A DNA stretch of 64,000 nt from Neobacillus niacini (GCF_030817595.1 NZ_JAUSZN010000001.1:1062001-1126000), one strand, 5' to 3'. Counted from the first letter of the stretch, positions 24,735-33,982 are shown. The notes: a model not told the origin generated them from the sequence alone. Program-made: numbers and translations.

Positions 24735-27439
24735 ATAGGTAAGGGTTTGACGTTATCGCTCCCTTTTCCCCCTGTTCACACCGTACGTGAGACTTTCACC
24801 TCATACGGCGTTCCAACTAATCCAATTTATTCGTTCTATGTATTAAGCAGACGAGTGCTGTTTTTCCAAAATTAAATTATTTCATTTAGACATTTTAATC
24901 GTAACTTATTTACTTTTTCTTTCTGTTTACTTGTAAGCTTTAAAGATTGTAAAAGAGTTTCAATTTTACCTTTATCTTTAAGATGAATTAATTGATGAAT
25001 TGCTTTATGAACAATAATCAGGTTTGAATAACTATCATCTTTCGACAGGTAATAAGGACTTATATGATGACAATGCCATTCATTAATTCCTAACTCTTCT
25101 ACTAATATGGCACATTTTCCATATTGGGCAATAAACTGACTGATTCTGTTGTCATTGTATTCAATAGTTCGATTTGGAATGTAGTTTCTCATGATGTAAG
25201 AAAGCATGCTTTTGTCGATAGCCTTTAAGCTATTATGAATCTTTGCTCTACCTTCGGCAGTAAAGTTACATATCACTTGCGAGAACCCAAGTGTCTTTTT
25301 CCATCGTTGTGCATGGATGGGGACAAAAACCATTTTTTGTATCATAAACAGTTTTGTCTTATATCCCTTGTATCTTTTCTGTAAGGTTTTAGTCATCTCA
25401 TGGAAACTTGCCTCGGTTCTAATGTTCCTTAATTGATTATATAACGTTTTGCGTAGATGAGCGTTTAACTCATTCAGATTGATAGTGATGTTTGTAGCGA
25501 CTGAGTAATAGTTTTGGATTCCCATGACGACAGTATTGAAATTCCAGACTGCCTGAATGCAAGGCTTTTTCTTGATTACTTTTATAGCTTCCTTAATCTT
25601 TTGGAAGGCGTTTAGTTTAGCCTTCTTCGACATATCGGACCTTGCCACATAGCCAAATCTTGTTTTTCCTTTTCTAACAGCTTTTATTGAAAAGCCAAGA
25701 AACTCGGAAGAGTTTTTCTTTAGGTTGATGATTTTTGATTTCTCCTCGCTTGTTTCCAGGTGTATTCTATTTTTCAAGAAATCTCTCACTGCGTAATTCA
25801 TTCTTATCGCCTGTGACCTTGTTCTGCACATAATTTTAAAATCGTCCGCATAGCGGACGATAAAGCACTCTTTCAAAGCTGTCTTCTTCAAATGCTGATA
25901 CTTACTGCCATTGGTGGAGTAGGTATATCTGCTTTCAAACGTTTCCCACTGGTCGCTAATCCACCAGTCCAATTCGTTTAAGACAATGTTGGATAATAAA
26001 GGTGATAGAATACCCCCTTGCGGAGTACCTTTTGTTGGAATACCTTCTCCTTCAATCTCTGCTTTTAATAGTCTAGATATAATAGAAAGAAGTAATTTAT
26101 CCCTTATGCCCAATGACCACATTTGTTTTAAAAGCTTACTATGATTCACGTTATCAAAGAAGCCTTTGATATCTACATCGACACAATGGTAGAGTCCAGA
26201 TTGATTAATAAGAAATTCCAGCCTAGCTTTGGCATGATGAGTGCTGCGGTTCGGTCTAAATCCATAACTATGTTTATGGAATTTTGCTTCACAAATAGGC
26301 TCTAATATTTGAAGTATGCATTGTTGAAAGATTCTATCCCAAATCGTTGGAATACCTAAAGGTCTTGTTTTACCGTATCCTTTAGGAATGAGAACACGCC
26401 TAACTGATTGTGGTCTGTACCATTTGAACATGGTTTGAACCCTTGCTATTACATCTTCCACTGTTAGATGCTGAATATCTTTGATTGTTAATTTATCTGT
26501 TCCAGCAGTTTTGCTACCTGTGTTTCTTTTTATGTTTCGGTAGGCAAGTTGTATATTATCTTTAGAACTCATTAAATCTGTTAAGTCATAGAAGCGATGA
26601 CCACTGACACTTTGAAAATATAGTTTGTCAAAACAATCTTGCATACTATAATATTCACTGTGTCTCAGTTTCTTCCGTTTCAATAAGTTGGTGACTCCTT
26701 TCGGAGTTAAACCTCTTTTAGTCTCACAAGAACCTTATTAATCGATAAAGAACTGCCTTACTTGGTTGAATAAATCTATATTAGTCTAGTGGCTATCCCT
26801 CCATGTGGGTTAAACATTTCATTGGTACTATGCCACCACTTTCACTGATATTAAGGCAAGTTATACAATAACTATTATCATTATTGTTTTCCTTGCCAAC
26901 GTTTCATAAGAAGTAAGTCCTCCACGTTACCAGTTTACAACGTTGAATTATATCTATTATAGAATGAACTTAGGTGCTTCCTTTAAGCCTGTTAGCATTC
27001 ATACGCCCGCAACGTATCATGGATTTTCATATTAGTTATTTTTACTCACCCACATCTAACCTCACAATTTGGTGATATACACATTTCTATGTATCGCAGT
27101 TTTAGACCCGTACATTCAGAAGTTTGTCAGCTTAACCATTACTTTTAGGTTTATTCGCATTCTCACCATATTCAAACAACTCAAGCGCCATGAATTACAC
27201 CACTCCATCGAGTAGGCTTTCGTCAGCCGAACTGGTACGGTAATTTCTCACGCCTTTTCGCCGAGCTTATAACACTATCATTCTTACTAAATCCAGTGCT
27301 ATTCGACTAAGAGAGAACCCTTCAGGGCGTTACCCCATCTTTTGATCCTTCGATATAATCCTTCAGTTCCGACAGGAACTGTCTGACCTTTACCTGAGTA
27401 TTGTGACCAATCCCAATTTAAGTCAGAAACATTTCGCAC
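24735..27439 (-). mobile_element. Group II intron 1 (2.7 kb, HNH-bearing maturase)
   Basis: On the minus strand the RNA starts with GTGCGAAATG at 27439 (the GUGYG 5' end) and ends near 24735 after a domain VI-like stem. Domain V is clear at about 24776-24813 (GCCGTATGAGGTGAAAG, loop, CTCACGTACGGT). The reverse transcriptase gene lies in domain IV. The roughly 750 bp before the gene (26684-27439) form the ribozyme's domains I-III and hold no other gene. The 5' flank is a copy of the intergenic repeat. Confidence 0.85.
24872..26683 (-). CDS. Group II intron reverse transcriptase/maturase with HNH endonuclease
   Basis: This 603-residue protein has the RT fingers-palm (RRVLIPKGYGKTRPLGIPT, YGFRPNRSTHHA, GTPQGGILSPLLSNIVLNELD), the catalytic YADD, a maturase X domain, and a C-terminal HNH endonuclease (CHHISPYYLSKDDSYSNLIIV then H..H). 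It helps intron RNA splice and drives its copying into DNA. All key residues are intact, so the intron may still be active. It is not related closely to the second intron's protein at 29385. Confidence 0.93.
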   Translation of the reverse strand: MKRKKLRHSEYYSMQDCFDKLYFQSVSGHRFYDLTDLMSSKDNIQLAYRNIKRNTGSKTAGTDKLTIKDIQHLTVEDVIARVQTMFKWYRPQSVRRVLIPKGYGKTRPLGIPTIWDRIFQQCILQILEPICEAKFHKHSYGFRPNRSTHHAKARLEFLINQSGLYHCVDVDIKGFFDNVNHSKLLKQMWSLGIRDKLLLSIISRLLKAEIEGEGIPTKGTPQGGILSPLLSNIVLNELDWWISDQWETFESRYTYSTNGSKYQHLKKTALKECFIVRYADDFKIMCRTRSQAIRMNYAVRDFLKNRIHLETSEEKSKIINLKKNSSEFLGFSIKAVRKGKTRFGYVARSDMSKKAKLNAFQKIKEAIKVIKKKPCIQAVWNFNTVVMGIQNYYSVATNITINLNELNAHLRKTLYNQLRNIRTEASFHEMTKTLQKRYKGYKTKLFMIQKMVFVPIHAQRWKKTLGFSQVICNFTAEGRAKIHNSLKAIDKSMLSYIMRNYIPNRTIEYNDNRISQFIAQYGKCAILVEELGINEWHCHHISPYYLSKDDSYSNLIIVHKAIHQLIHLKDKGKIETLLQSLKLTSKQKEKVNKLRLKCLNEII

Positions 27440-27516
27440 AACTAAACTGCTTCGTTACTTCAATAAGAAAAAAGGCATCACCGCTGCTTCAGTAATCCCT
27501 CAGATAGTTTAACAAG
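27440..27516 (-). repeat. Intergenic terminator-type repeat, copy 10, interrupted by intron 1
   Basis: AACTAAACTGCTTCGTTACTTCAATAAG, AAAAAAGGCATCACCGCTGCTTC and GATAGTTTAACAAG. It lies 3 bp after the stop at 27519. The intron 5' end abuts the first base of this copy; the base stretch on the far side of the intron (CCTTATTCATACAG, 24721-24734) could be its missing TTCTTATTG-like start. Confidence 0.7.
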
Positions 27517-27518
27517 CG

Positions 27519-28025
27519 TCATTTAATAAACTTAAAAGGAATATCGAAGTAATTTATTAAGAAGATGATAATAAATAAAGAGATGATATAAGCTCGGAAT
27601 GGTTTAAACTGATGTATTACAATTACCGAAAACAGGACAATATCAAATAAAAAAGAATACCAAAATTTCCATCCATTTTGATAAGAGATTCTTCCGAACT
27701 TTAATAAAATCCACTCAACAAAAATATAAATTCCAGACCAAAGTAATATGTATAACAATCGTTTAAACCATCCTTCTGGAAAATGGGAAAGATATAGAAG
27801 GATACTAATAGGCATAGTGATTACAGCATATACCATTACCACCATTTCATGTCCGTATAATAAATCAGGGTGGAACTTCCATAAGGTATTTTCTTTTACA
27901 ATATATTCGTACAGTAATCCACCCGTCGCAATAAAAGACATACTGGCATGGTATTCTTTCCAGTTTTTCCAGTTACCCCACTTAAAGGAAGCTATAATGG
28001 TTAGGACCGTAATAGCGAGGTGCAT
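27519..28025 (-). CDS. CBO0543-type integral membrane protein (paralogue 3)
   Basis: This 168-residue protein has about five hydrophobic helices and the family motif YQNGWKFWYS near residue 120. It has a start ATG after AAAGGGGTGTG. The layout (short N-terminus, WGNWKNWKEYH) is closest to paralogue 1 at 12573 (FGDIKNWKKYY). Function unknown. It is followed within 3 bp by the terminator-type repeat. Confidence 0.72.
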   Translation of the reverse strand: MHLAITVLTIIASFKWGNWKNWKEYHASMSFIATGGLLYEYIVKENTLWKFHPDLLYGHEMVVMVYAVITMPISILLYLSHFPEGWFKRLLYILLWSGIYIFVEWILLKFGRISYQNGWKFWYSFLFDIVLFSVIVIHQFKPFRAYIISLFIIIFLINYFDIPFKFIK

Positions 28026-28124
28026 TAAAACACACCCCTTTCGAGTGTTTTTATAATAGCTTCCCCTTTTATCTGTAAAAATAATGTAATATTATCAAAC
28101 TATTTGGTAATTAACTATATTTCT

Positions 28125-28180
28125 TATTGCACTAAACTTGGCTTCACAATATTCTCGAAAGTCGGCGCTGATCATTTTTT
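28125..28180 (-). repeat. Possible degenerate copy of the intergenic repeat
   Basis: TTCTTATTGCACTAAACTTGG, then AAAGTCGGCGCTGATC. The resemblance is partial; it lies upstream of paralogue 3 and before the small membrane peptide gene. Confidence 0.35.
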
Positions 28181-28245
28181 CTGTTTGAATTAAAAGAGAA
28201 CAGTTTGGTAAAAATAACCTCAAGAAAACTATTGGAGGCTAAACC

Positions 28246-28374
28246 ATGCGTTCAGAAAATCAATTTGTCGTAATTATTTGTTTAGGACTTTTAAGTATGA
28301 TTATCAATATTATTTTTAGCGGTATTATCATCTCGCAGAATAATAATATTAAGCAGCAGCAAAATAAAAACTGA
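28246..28374 (+). CDS. Small single-helix membrane peptide (42 residues)
   Basis: A strong RBS (TTGGAGG, 8 bp before ATG 28246) opens a 42-residue frame: a short polar start MRSENQ, a hydrophobic helix FVVIICLGLLSMIINIIF, and a polar Asn/Gln/Lys-rich tail. The clear RBS and composition support a real gene. No family is recognised. It could be a regulatory micropeptide of the membrane or a toxin-like peptide; nothing here decides. Confidence 0.65.
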   Translation: MRSENQFVVIICLGLLSMIINIIFSGIIISQNNNIKQQQNKN

Positions 28375-28534
28375 AGCGCCGAATGCGTGCTTTTTTGTGA
28401 AGCACTTTCTTCAATTTCCTTCGAAATATGACTAGTTTAACATAACTTCAAATGGTAATGATGGAGTTGTTTAATACTAATAAACATAAATACCTGAAAT
28501 CAAAACTTAATTCCTAAGAAATTAAGGTGCCGCA

Positions 28535-29089
28535 ATGAATAAATCTTTTCCTTCGTTTGATGAAGTACAGAAAGCAAGAGAGAAATTTAGTGACCTTGCA
28601 TATCAACATTGGGTTCATGATGATTTATTTACCTGGAAATGGTATTTATTATTATTTTTATCAATATTTCCGTGGATAATTTGGTGGTTTTTAGTCAATA
28701 AGAAACGACTACCTGAAATAGTCCTTTATGGCGCATTAATAATGGTTCCTACTTATGTTTTGGATAATATAGGAACAGATCTAATGTGGTGGGAATATCC
28801 AGATAAATTGTTTCAAATGATTCCACCATTGTTACCAGCGGACCTAACATTAGTACCATGCTCAATGATGTTAATATATCAGTGGTCAAAGTCATGGAAA
28901 TCATTTTTAATATTTAATTTTCTACTTTCCTTATTTTCCACTTTTATTGGAGAAACCTTATTTATTTGGCTCAATTTTTATGAACTTATAACCTGGAAGT
29001 TAATCTATTCACTAATTTTTTACAATCTCGGTGGAATAGCTATAAGATGGTTAGTTCTTAAAATTTTTTCAATAAGTAAAAGTAAATGA
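28535..29089 (+). CDS. CBO0543-type integral membrane protein (paralogue 4)
   Basis: This 184-residue protein starts with a soluble segment (FPSFDEVQKAREKFSDLAYQHWVHDDLFTWKW), then about five hydrophobic helices. WKWYLLLFLSIFPWIIWW and the following helices resemble the CBO0543 group with a longer N-terminus. It is the only one of the five on the plus strand. A terminator follows at 29148. Function unknown. Confidence 0.7.
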   Translation: MNKSFPSFDEVQKAREKFSDLAYQHWVHDDLFTWKWYLLLFLSIFPWIIWWFLVNKKRLPEIVLYGALIMVPTYVLDNIGTDLMWWEYPDKLFQMIPPLLPADLTLVPCSMMLIYQWSKSWKSFLIFNFLLSLFSTFIGETLFIWLNFYELITWKLIYSLIFYNLGGIAIRWLVLKIFSISKSK

Positions 29090-29147
29090 ATCTATTGGTT
29101 TTTATTTCCTTTACCATGTAAACCTAAATAACTATATAATGTAATTG

Positions 29148-29175
29148 GTCGAGGGATTTATGCTCTCGGCTTTTT
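29148..29175 (+). terminator. Terminator after paralogue 4
   Basis: GTCGAGGG and CTCTCGGC pair (with two G-U pairs) around a short loop, followed by TTTTTGCCTTTTT. Confidence 0.6.
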
Positions 29176-29303
29176 GCCTTTTTAGGGACAAACGGAAATT
29201 TTCATATTCTATGTTAAGGATAAAAAAAGACTGTTCCTATTGAACAATCTAACCTGTACTTCCTTATTTTTTTAACACCTTAATTTACTTGACCGTTAGT
29301 GCA

Positions 29304-31157
29304 ATCGAGTAGAGGGAAAATAAGTTGATTATTTTCGCCCCTCTCACACCACCGTACATACGGTTCCGTATACGGCGGTTCAATTTATATTACAGTGTGT
29401 ACTTTTAGATAATGTTCTGAAGCAGAGGGAAGTCCCCTCTGCTTTAGTCTTTTGTTTGAGATTGCTCTTTGGACAACTTTTGATAGTCCAATGTACCGGT
29501 AACCTTTTCGACAGAAGGTTAATCCTTTCGCTTCTTCCTCCGGAATCCCTAATTGAATAAGCGATTTAATTTGTTTTCTAGGTACCTTCCATTGCTTCCA
29601 AATGATGACTCTAATTCTGGAGCGAAGCTTCTGATCTATCTCACTCATTGCTTTTTTCATATTTGAGATTCTAAAGTAATTAACCCACCCAAGTATGACT
29701 TGTTTCAGTTTTAAAATTCGGAAGTCTAGCGGAACACTCCAGTTTCGCTTTGTTAATTTTCGAAGCTTCCTTTGAAACTTCTGTATTGACATAAGATGGG
29801 GTTTTACTTGATACCTCTTGTTTTTAGTATCGTAATAAAACCCGAATCCTAAGAATTTTAAATCTTTTGGGCGAGAGATTTTGCTCTTCTCCACATTGAC
29901 TATTAATCCTAGTTTTCCTTCTATAAATCTCACGATTGATTTCATCACTCTGTTTGCTGCTGCCTCACTCTTCACAAAGATGAGAGCGTCATCAGCGTAT
30001 CTCACGAACCTTAGCCCTCTTTTCTCTAGTTCCTTATCGAGTTCATTTAACATAATATTACTCAATAATGGGCTAAGGTTCCCTCCTTGCGGAGTCCCGA
30101 CTGGTGTTTCTTCATATTTCCCTTTCACCATGACTCCACTTACTAAGTATTTTCTGATTAGCGAGATGACATCACCATCATCTATTGTGTTAGCGATAAT
30201 TCGCATGAGTTTATCGTGATGGACTGTATCGAAGAATCTTTCGAGGTCAATGTCTACCACCCAATCGTGTCCATCATTCAGAAATTCCAAGCTTTTTATA
30301 ATAGCCATCTCACAGCTTCTTTTTGGTCTAAAGCCGTAACTGAATTCACTGAATTGCTTTTCAAATATCGGACTGAGAGCTTGATGAATAGCTTGTTGAA
30401 CTACTCTATCCACTACTGTTGGTATTCCCAACTTGCGCATCTTGCCATTTTCTTTTGGGATTTCCACTCTTAAGGCAGCCTGTGGTTGGTATTTTCTTGT
30501 TCTGATGCGCTGACGTAACTCATCCTTGTTCTCTCTCAGATATTGCTTTAGTTCTTCGACTGTTACTCCATCGACGCCACTTGCACCTTTATTTTTATAG
30601 ACACGCAGGTAAGCTTCATTCATATTTTGATTACTTAGAATCTGTTCTAAAAGGTTCACACTCGTTTCTCCTTTCCTCTCACGTAGTAAGTGATAGCTCC
30701 ATTTTGGTTATCCTTTGAGATACGCTCATACTTTCTCCATTAACACATTCGGAGTACGTCACTTACGCATTCGTGGTGTTGAAACACTATAAATTGTTCA
30801 GCCCTTCATGAATAATTTCACTACTATGGCTTCTGCTGACTTCTTGCGACTAACCTTTTTCGACTGTACTTCCGTACATCCGCAAGACCTCCCAGGGTAA
30901 GACAACTATCTTTCCTCTTTTACTCGCCTGATTTACTCTACAAAGTTACGCACATCTTTTGGACTTTGACTTGCTATGGAGCCTCATCCCTTTATAAAGC
31001 CTTAGTATCAGATTTCTGTACGTCGAGCCAAGATTTTATTCCACGCTTCCTCCAGCCCTTATCTCACGATAAGTACCTTGCGCTTCCTTAGTGGTTGGTC
31101 GATGTGTACCCACACAGTGGACTTTCACCACCTAGATAGTTGCCATGCCTGGCACAC
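29304..31157 (-). mobile_element. Group II intron 2 (about 1.85 kb, bacterial class C type)
   Basis: On the minus strand the RNA begins GTGTGCCAGGCATGG at 31157 and ends ACTCGAT near 29304. Domain V lies at about 29346-29381 (GAACCGCCGTATACGGAACC, loop, TACGGTGGT). The short 5' RNA (30660-31157, no other gene) and the maturase type fit class C. The base 5' of the intron is directly after a GAGCTGTC/GACAGCTTTTC hairpin with T-run, the known class C preference for terminators. Confidence 0.88.
29385..30659 (-). CDS. Class C group II intron reverse transcriptase/maturase
   Basis: This 424-residue protein has RT motifs (ASGVDGVTVEELKQYL, YGFRPKRSCEMAI, GTPQGGNLSPLLSNIMLNELD), catalytic YADD, and the C-terminal maturase domain ending LKQRGLPSASEHYLKVH. 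No endonuclease domain is present, as is normal for class C. The protein is intact. It promotes splicing and retrotransposition of the surrounding intron. Confidence 0.94.
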   Translation of the reverse strand: MNLLEQILSNQNMNEAYLRVYKNKGASGVDGVTVEELKQYLRENKDELRQRIRTRKYQPQAALRVEIPKENGKMRKLGIPTVVDRVVQQAIHQALSPIFEKQFSEFSYGFRPKRSCEMAIIKSLEFLNDGHDWVVDIDLERFFDTVHHDKLMRIIANTIDDGDVISLIRKYLVSGVMVKGKYEETPVGTPQGGNLSPLLSNIMLNELDKELEKRGLRFVRYADDALIFVKSEAAANRVMKSIVRFIEGKLGLIVNVEKSKISRPKDLKFLGFGFYYDTKNKRYQVKPHLMSIQKFQRKLRKLTKRNWSVPLDFRILKLKQVILGWVNYFRISNMKKAMSEIDQKLRSRIRVIIWKQWKVPRKQIKSLIQLGIPEEEAKGLTFCRKGYRYIGLSKVVQRAISNKRLKQRGLPSASEHYLKVHTVI

Positions 31158-31205
31158 ATATGAAAAGCTGTCAAAATGACAGCTCCGATTACACGGTTGA
31201 TTTAA
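31158..31205 (-). repeat. Intergenic terminator-type repeat, copy 11, split by intron 2
   Basis: The right part ATGAAAAGCTGTCAAAATGACAGCTCC...CGGTTGATTTAAG lies here, 5 bp after the stop at 31211. The left part ACTTGACCGTTAGTGCAAT is at 29287-29305, on the other side of the intron. Joining them rebuilds the usual GTTAGTxCAATA-AGAAAAGCTG junction. Confidence 0.75.
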
Positions 31206-31210
31206 GTATT

Positions 31211-31690
31211 CTAACCTTTACTATCTGAATCAATCAACCCTTCCTGCCACTTATGATATCCATAAAGAATAATTGCAATAAATGTCATAATTATAATCCC
31301 TTCAAAAGGCGATAGTATCCCTCCGGCAGTTGTAATCTTTAGTTTTTTCCATAATGTCCTAAAGCCAAAAGAATAGATACAATCTACAATGAAATTAACA
31401 ATAAAGTAGAGCCAAAACTTACCAAAGGTGAAATAAAAAATCCAAATGGTTCCAACTAAAAAAACCCCATATACAGTGTGTACCTGTGCAACCTTATCCC
31501 ATGCAAAAAGGGTTTCTTTGTATTTCCACCAATCATATGTCCAAGCAATTTGATAAAGAATTGTATTTATTATTGTTGCGAGAAATGCAACAGGCATATA
31601 TCTACGAATCGCCTCATTATCTAATTTATGTAAAAAAATTAAGGAAATCCAAGGAAGTAAAAAGAAGGACCATAAAATTAGTTTTACCAT
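31211..31690 (-). CDS. CBO0543-like integral membrane protein (paralogue 5)
   Basis: The 159-residue protein has five hydrophobic segments, starting MVKLILWSFFLLPWISLIFLHK after AAAGGAG. The middle has YDWWKYKETLFAWDKV. It looks like the CBO0543 type with more divergence, and it lacks the NGWxxWxS motif of paralogues 1-3. It is followed by the intron-split repeat. Confidence 0.6.
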   Translation of the reverse strand: MVKLILWSFFLLPWISLIFLHKLDNEAIRRYMPVAFLATIINTILYQIAWTYDWWKYKETLFAWDKVAQVHTVYGVFLVGTIWIFYFTFGKFWLYFIVNFIVDCIYSFGFRTLWKKLKITTAGGILSPFEGIIIMTFIAIILYGYHKWQEGLIDSDSKG

Positions 31691-31750
31691 TAGAATACTC
31701 CTTTAGATAGTCTAAATATAGAATTCACACAATTCTTCTACCTATCCATT

Positions 31751-31840
31751 TAATCAATTATTCTGCCAGTTGCTTGAATAAGAAAAGCCATCTAGAAAGG
31801 CAGCTGATCCTCCCCTTAAGTACCCAGTTAGTTGAAAGAA
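31751..31840 (-). repeat. Intergenic terminator-type repeat, copy 12
   Basis: TTAATCAATTATTCTGCCAGTTGCTTGAATAAG, AAAAGCCATCTAGAAAGGCAGCTGATCC and AAGTACCCAGTTAGTTGAA. It lies 9 bp after the original stop codon of the DUF3231 gene. Confidence 0.75.
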
Positions 31841-31848
31841 AAGTTATT

Positions 31849-32853
31849 CTACTTTTCACCTACTTTTGGTGGAGACTCAAGCCATCCATTTTCTATCATA
31901 ATGTTTGCCCCATCCTCTGCTAACAACTGGATTTCTAATAAAAACCTATTGTATACCGTAACTAAATCTCTTCTAAAACTAGTTCCAAGAGCCACCCCAT
32001 AGAAACCCATTCAAGCTGCGGTTAGTGTACTGACTACAAACATCAATAACTTATCGGAAAAAACATGTTGTGTATTTTCAGTTACTTGAGAGTCCCAAAA
32101 TATAGGATCAAGAAAGTTGTATTCTTTTAAGTATGAGTTAAAAATTTCACAGTGTTTCTCACCAATCTCTTTTGCCCGAGTGAAATATTTTATAACATCG
32201 TTTGCTTTAGCCACTTGACTAAATCCAATTAGTATTCCACTTCCTAGGGAATTTCTTTGGAAATTTGCATATAAACTTGTTATTTCAGGAGCTGTTAGAG
32301 GTCTTTTGACACCAAAAAATCCTGCCAAAAAATTCTGGTGCTTAATATAATCAACTTCTTGTGATGTTTTAATTAAAGGGGATTTACCATAAATACCTTT
32401 TGTTATTTGTAAATCCTTAGCCTTTTCATACAATCTATCTGCATCAGTTAAGCATTGTTTAAAAAACTCCGTGCAATCTTTTCTTGTTGCTAATGATAAG
32501 TTTACACTGTGTGTTCTTAATCCAATCCTTCCAAACTGATGTAAATACTCTAACATCAAAGAATCAGAATAAAGTCTTGGTGCAGATGTATCTACATCCT
32601 CAGCTATCTTAAAACCATGAGGTATTGCTTGACCTTTTTCACTAAACATGTCTTTTATTTTTAGTACATGTAGTTGAGCTGAATTACAGGCATCCTCAAT
32701 AATGGTTTTTATCTCCTTATCTTCAACTACATTTAGAAAATAACTAAGTATGCAAACTTGTGAACTATCCCCCATGTATGTACCCCATAACTGAGATATT
32801 TCTGCTGAAGTTAAATTATCATGTTTTCCGTCCTGCACTTTATAAACCTCCAC
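31849..32853 (-). pseudogene. DUF3231 family protein with one in-frame stop
   Basis: The frame runs from 32853 for 281 codons (two DUF3231 repeats: SAEISQLWGTYMGDSSQVCIL and APEITSLYANFQRNSLGSGIL) to TGA at 32011. It continues in the same frame without further stops as MGFYGVALGTSFRRDLVTVY and GANIMIENGWLESPP to TAG 31849. The full 334 residues are the normal family length; the usual residue at the stop is Gly (AAGMGFYG), so GGA to TGA fits. DUF3231 proteins are ferritin-like Bacillus proteins of unknown role. Confidence 0.85.
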
Positions 32854-33255
32854 CGGGAATTTTTAGTGTTAATAAAATCATTCCCTCAACGGAATAATAT
32901 AATGTAGTGCATTGTTAAAGTTATTCTTAATTGGGACGTTATTTTTTTTCTGATGTCTTCAACTATTCTGAATCGTTAACTAAATAAGAGAATAGCTGAC
33001 TACATTACTAGGACCTTTCTTTTCTGGTACTTTATGGATTTTTTTAATTGGTCGTTTTGGACATCTTTTTCACTTATTTTTTTATTCGGTTGTTCTTTAT
33101 GGGTATCAGATGTTCTTAACTAGACGTAAGCATTTACTACCAAAATGAAATTTAAAAAGCATTAAGTGAAATATTTCACCTAATTACCTTCCTTCAAAAA
33201 CAAGAATAAGAAGATGGCCAGGACACAAACTATACTAAAAAGGAGAGTGTATACC
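32854..33255. other. Intergenic region, one degenerate repeat half
   Basis: No gene is supported. A weak left-half repeat (TCAACTATTCTGAATCGTTAACTAAATAAG) is at about 32959-32988. A short run at 33200-33250 contains the RBS of the next gene. Confidence 0.45.
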
Positions 33256-33402
33256 ATGGATGAAAAGGGTTTAAAACAGAACGCTAGTAAAACTCTACCT
33301 ACAAATAAACAGAAAACTTCAGATAAAATAGCAAGCATTGATGAGTTGAAAAAAGAGCATGAACCAGAGTATGTCTTTTTATACTGGGATGAATTGAGAT
33401 AA
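33256..33402 (+). CDS. Small charged hypothetical protein
   Basis: This 48-residue frame starts at ATG 33256 (MDEKGLKQNASK) with AAAAGGAGAG 9 bp before it. It is very hydrophilic with a C-terminal EPEYVFLYWDELR. The open frame extends 14 codons further upstream without an RBS. A strong terminator follows. Family unknown. Confidence 0.55.
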   Translation: MDEKGLKQNASKTLPTNKQKTSDKIASIDELKKEHEPEYVFLYWDELR

Positions 33403-33454
33403 GAATCTTAAGAAGAGAAAATGAAATGTCTATTGGATCTAATAATACCAAAAT

Positions 33455-33490
33455 AAAGCAATTCTCCTTATCGAGAATTGCTTTCATTTT
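33455..33490 (+). terminator. Terminator after small charged protein
   Basis: AAAGCAATTCTC (33455-33466) and GAGAATTGCTTT (33473-33484) form a perfect 12-bp stem, then CATTTTG. Confidence 0.8.
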
Positions 33491-33508
33491 GCCAAAATTA
33501 ACATTAGG

Positions 33509-33545
33509 ATATTCAACTAATGCACCCCGTTGTTAAGGAACAGTT
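33509..33545 (-). repeat. Intergenic repeat, right half, copy 13
   Basis: ATTCAACTAATGCACCCCGTTGTTAAGGAAC, about 30 bp after the acetyltransferase pseudogene's stop. Confidence 0.55.
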
Positions 33546-33574
33546 TGTAATAAAAGATCATAAAAAATGCATAT

Positions 33575-33982
33575 TTATAAAAATAAGGACATGCCTGGGG
33601 CTTCAGAATCTCGGCTGTTAAAGCCTAGTTCCTTATAAAATTCCTGTTTTCCTTTTGCACAAAATAATTGAACCCACTTAATTCCTTCTTCATCACATTT
33701 TTTAAGTAATGCATTCATTACTTTCTTTCCAATACCTCTTCTTTGATATTCAGGGTGAACCATTACATCACAAATTAGAGTTTGATAGATACCATCTGAT
33801 ATAATTCGTCCATATCCTATTAAATATTTATTATGATAAATAGAAACGGAATACCAACTATTACAAATAGCAGTATATAGTTAATCATATGTATATAATC
33901 CTTTAGCATTCCATCCAGTTGTTTGATGTAATCTAATAAAATCATCCTTGGTTGGATTCAATTCATTAAATTCAATCTCCAT
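33575..33982 (-). pseudogene. GNAT acetyltransferase with one in-frame stop
   Basis: From ATG 33982 (AAGGGGG RBS) the frame reads MEIEFNELNPTKDDFIRLHQ, then TAA at codon 34 (33881-33883), and goes on in the same frame to VMVHPEYQRRGIGKKVMN and ends LGFNSRDSEAPGMSLFL. The second part has the full GNAT acetyl-CoA motif QRRGIGKK. With one sense codon it would be a normal 135-residue GNAT (YitH/YjdJ-size). Confidence 0.83.
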
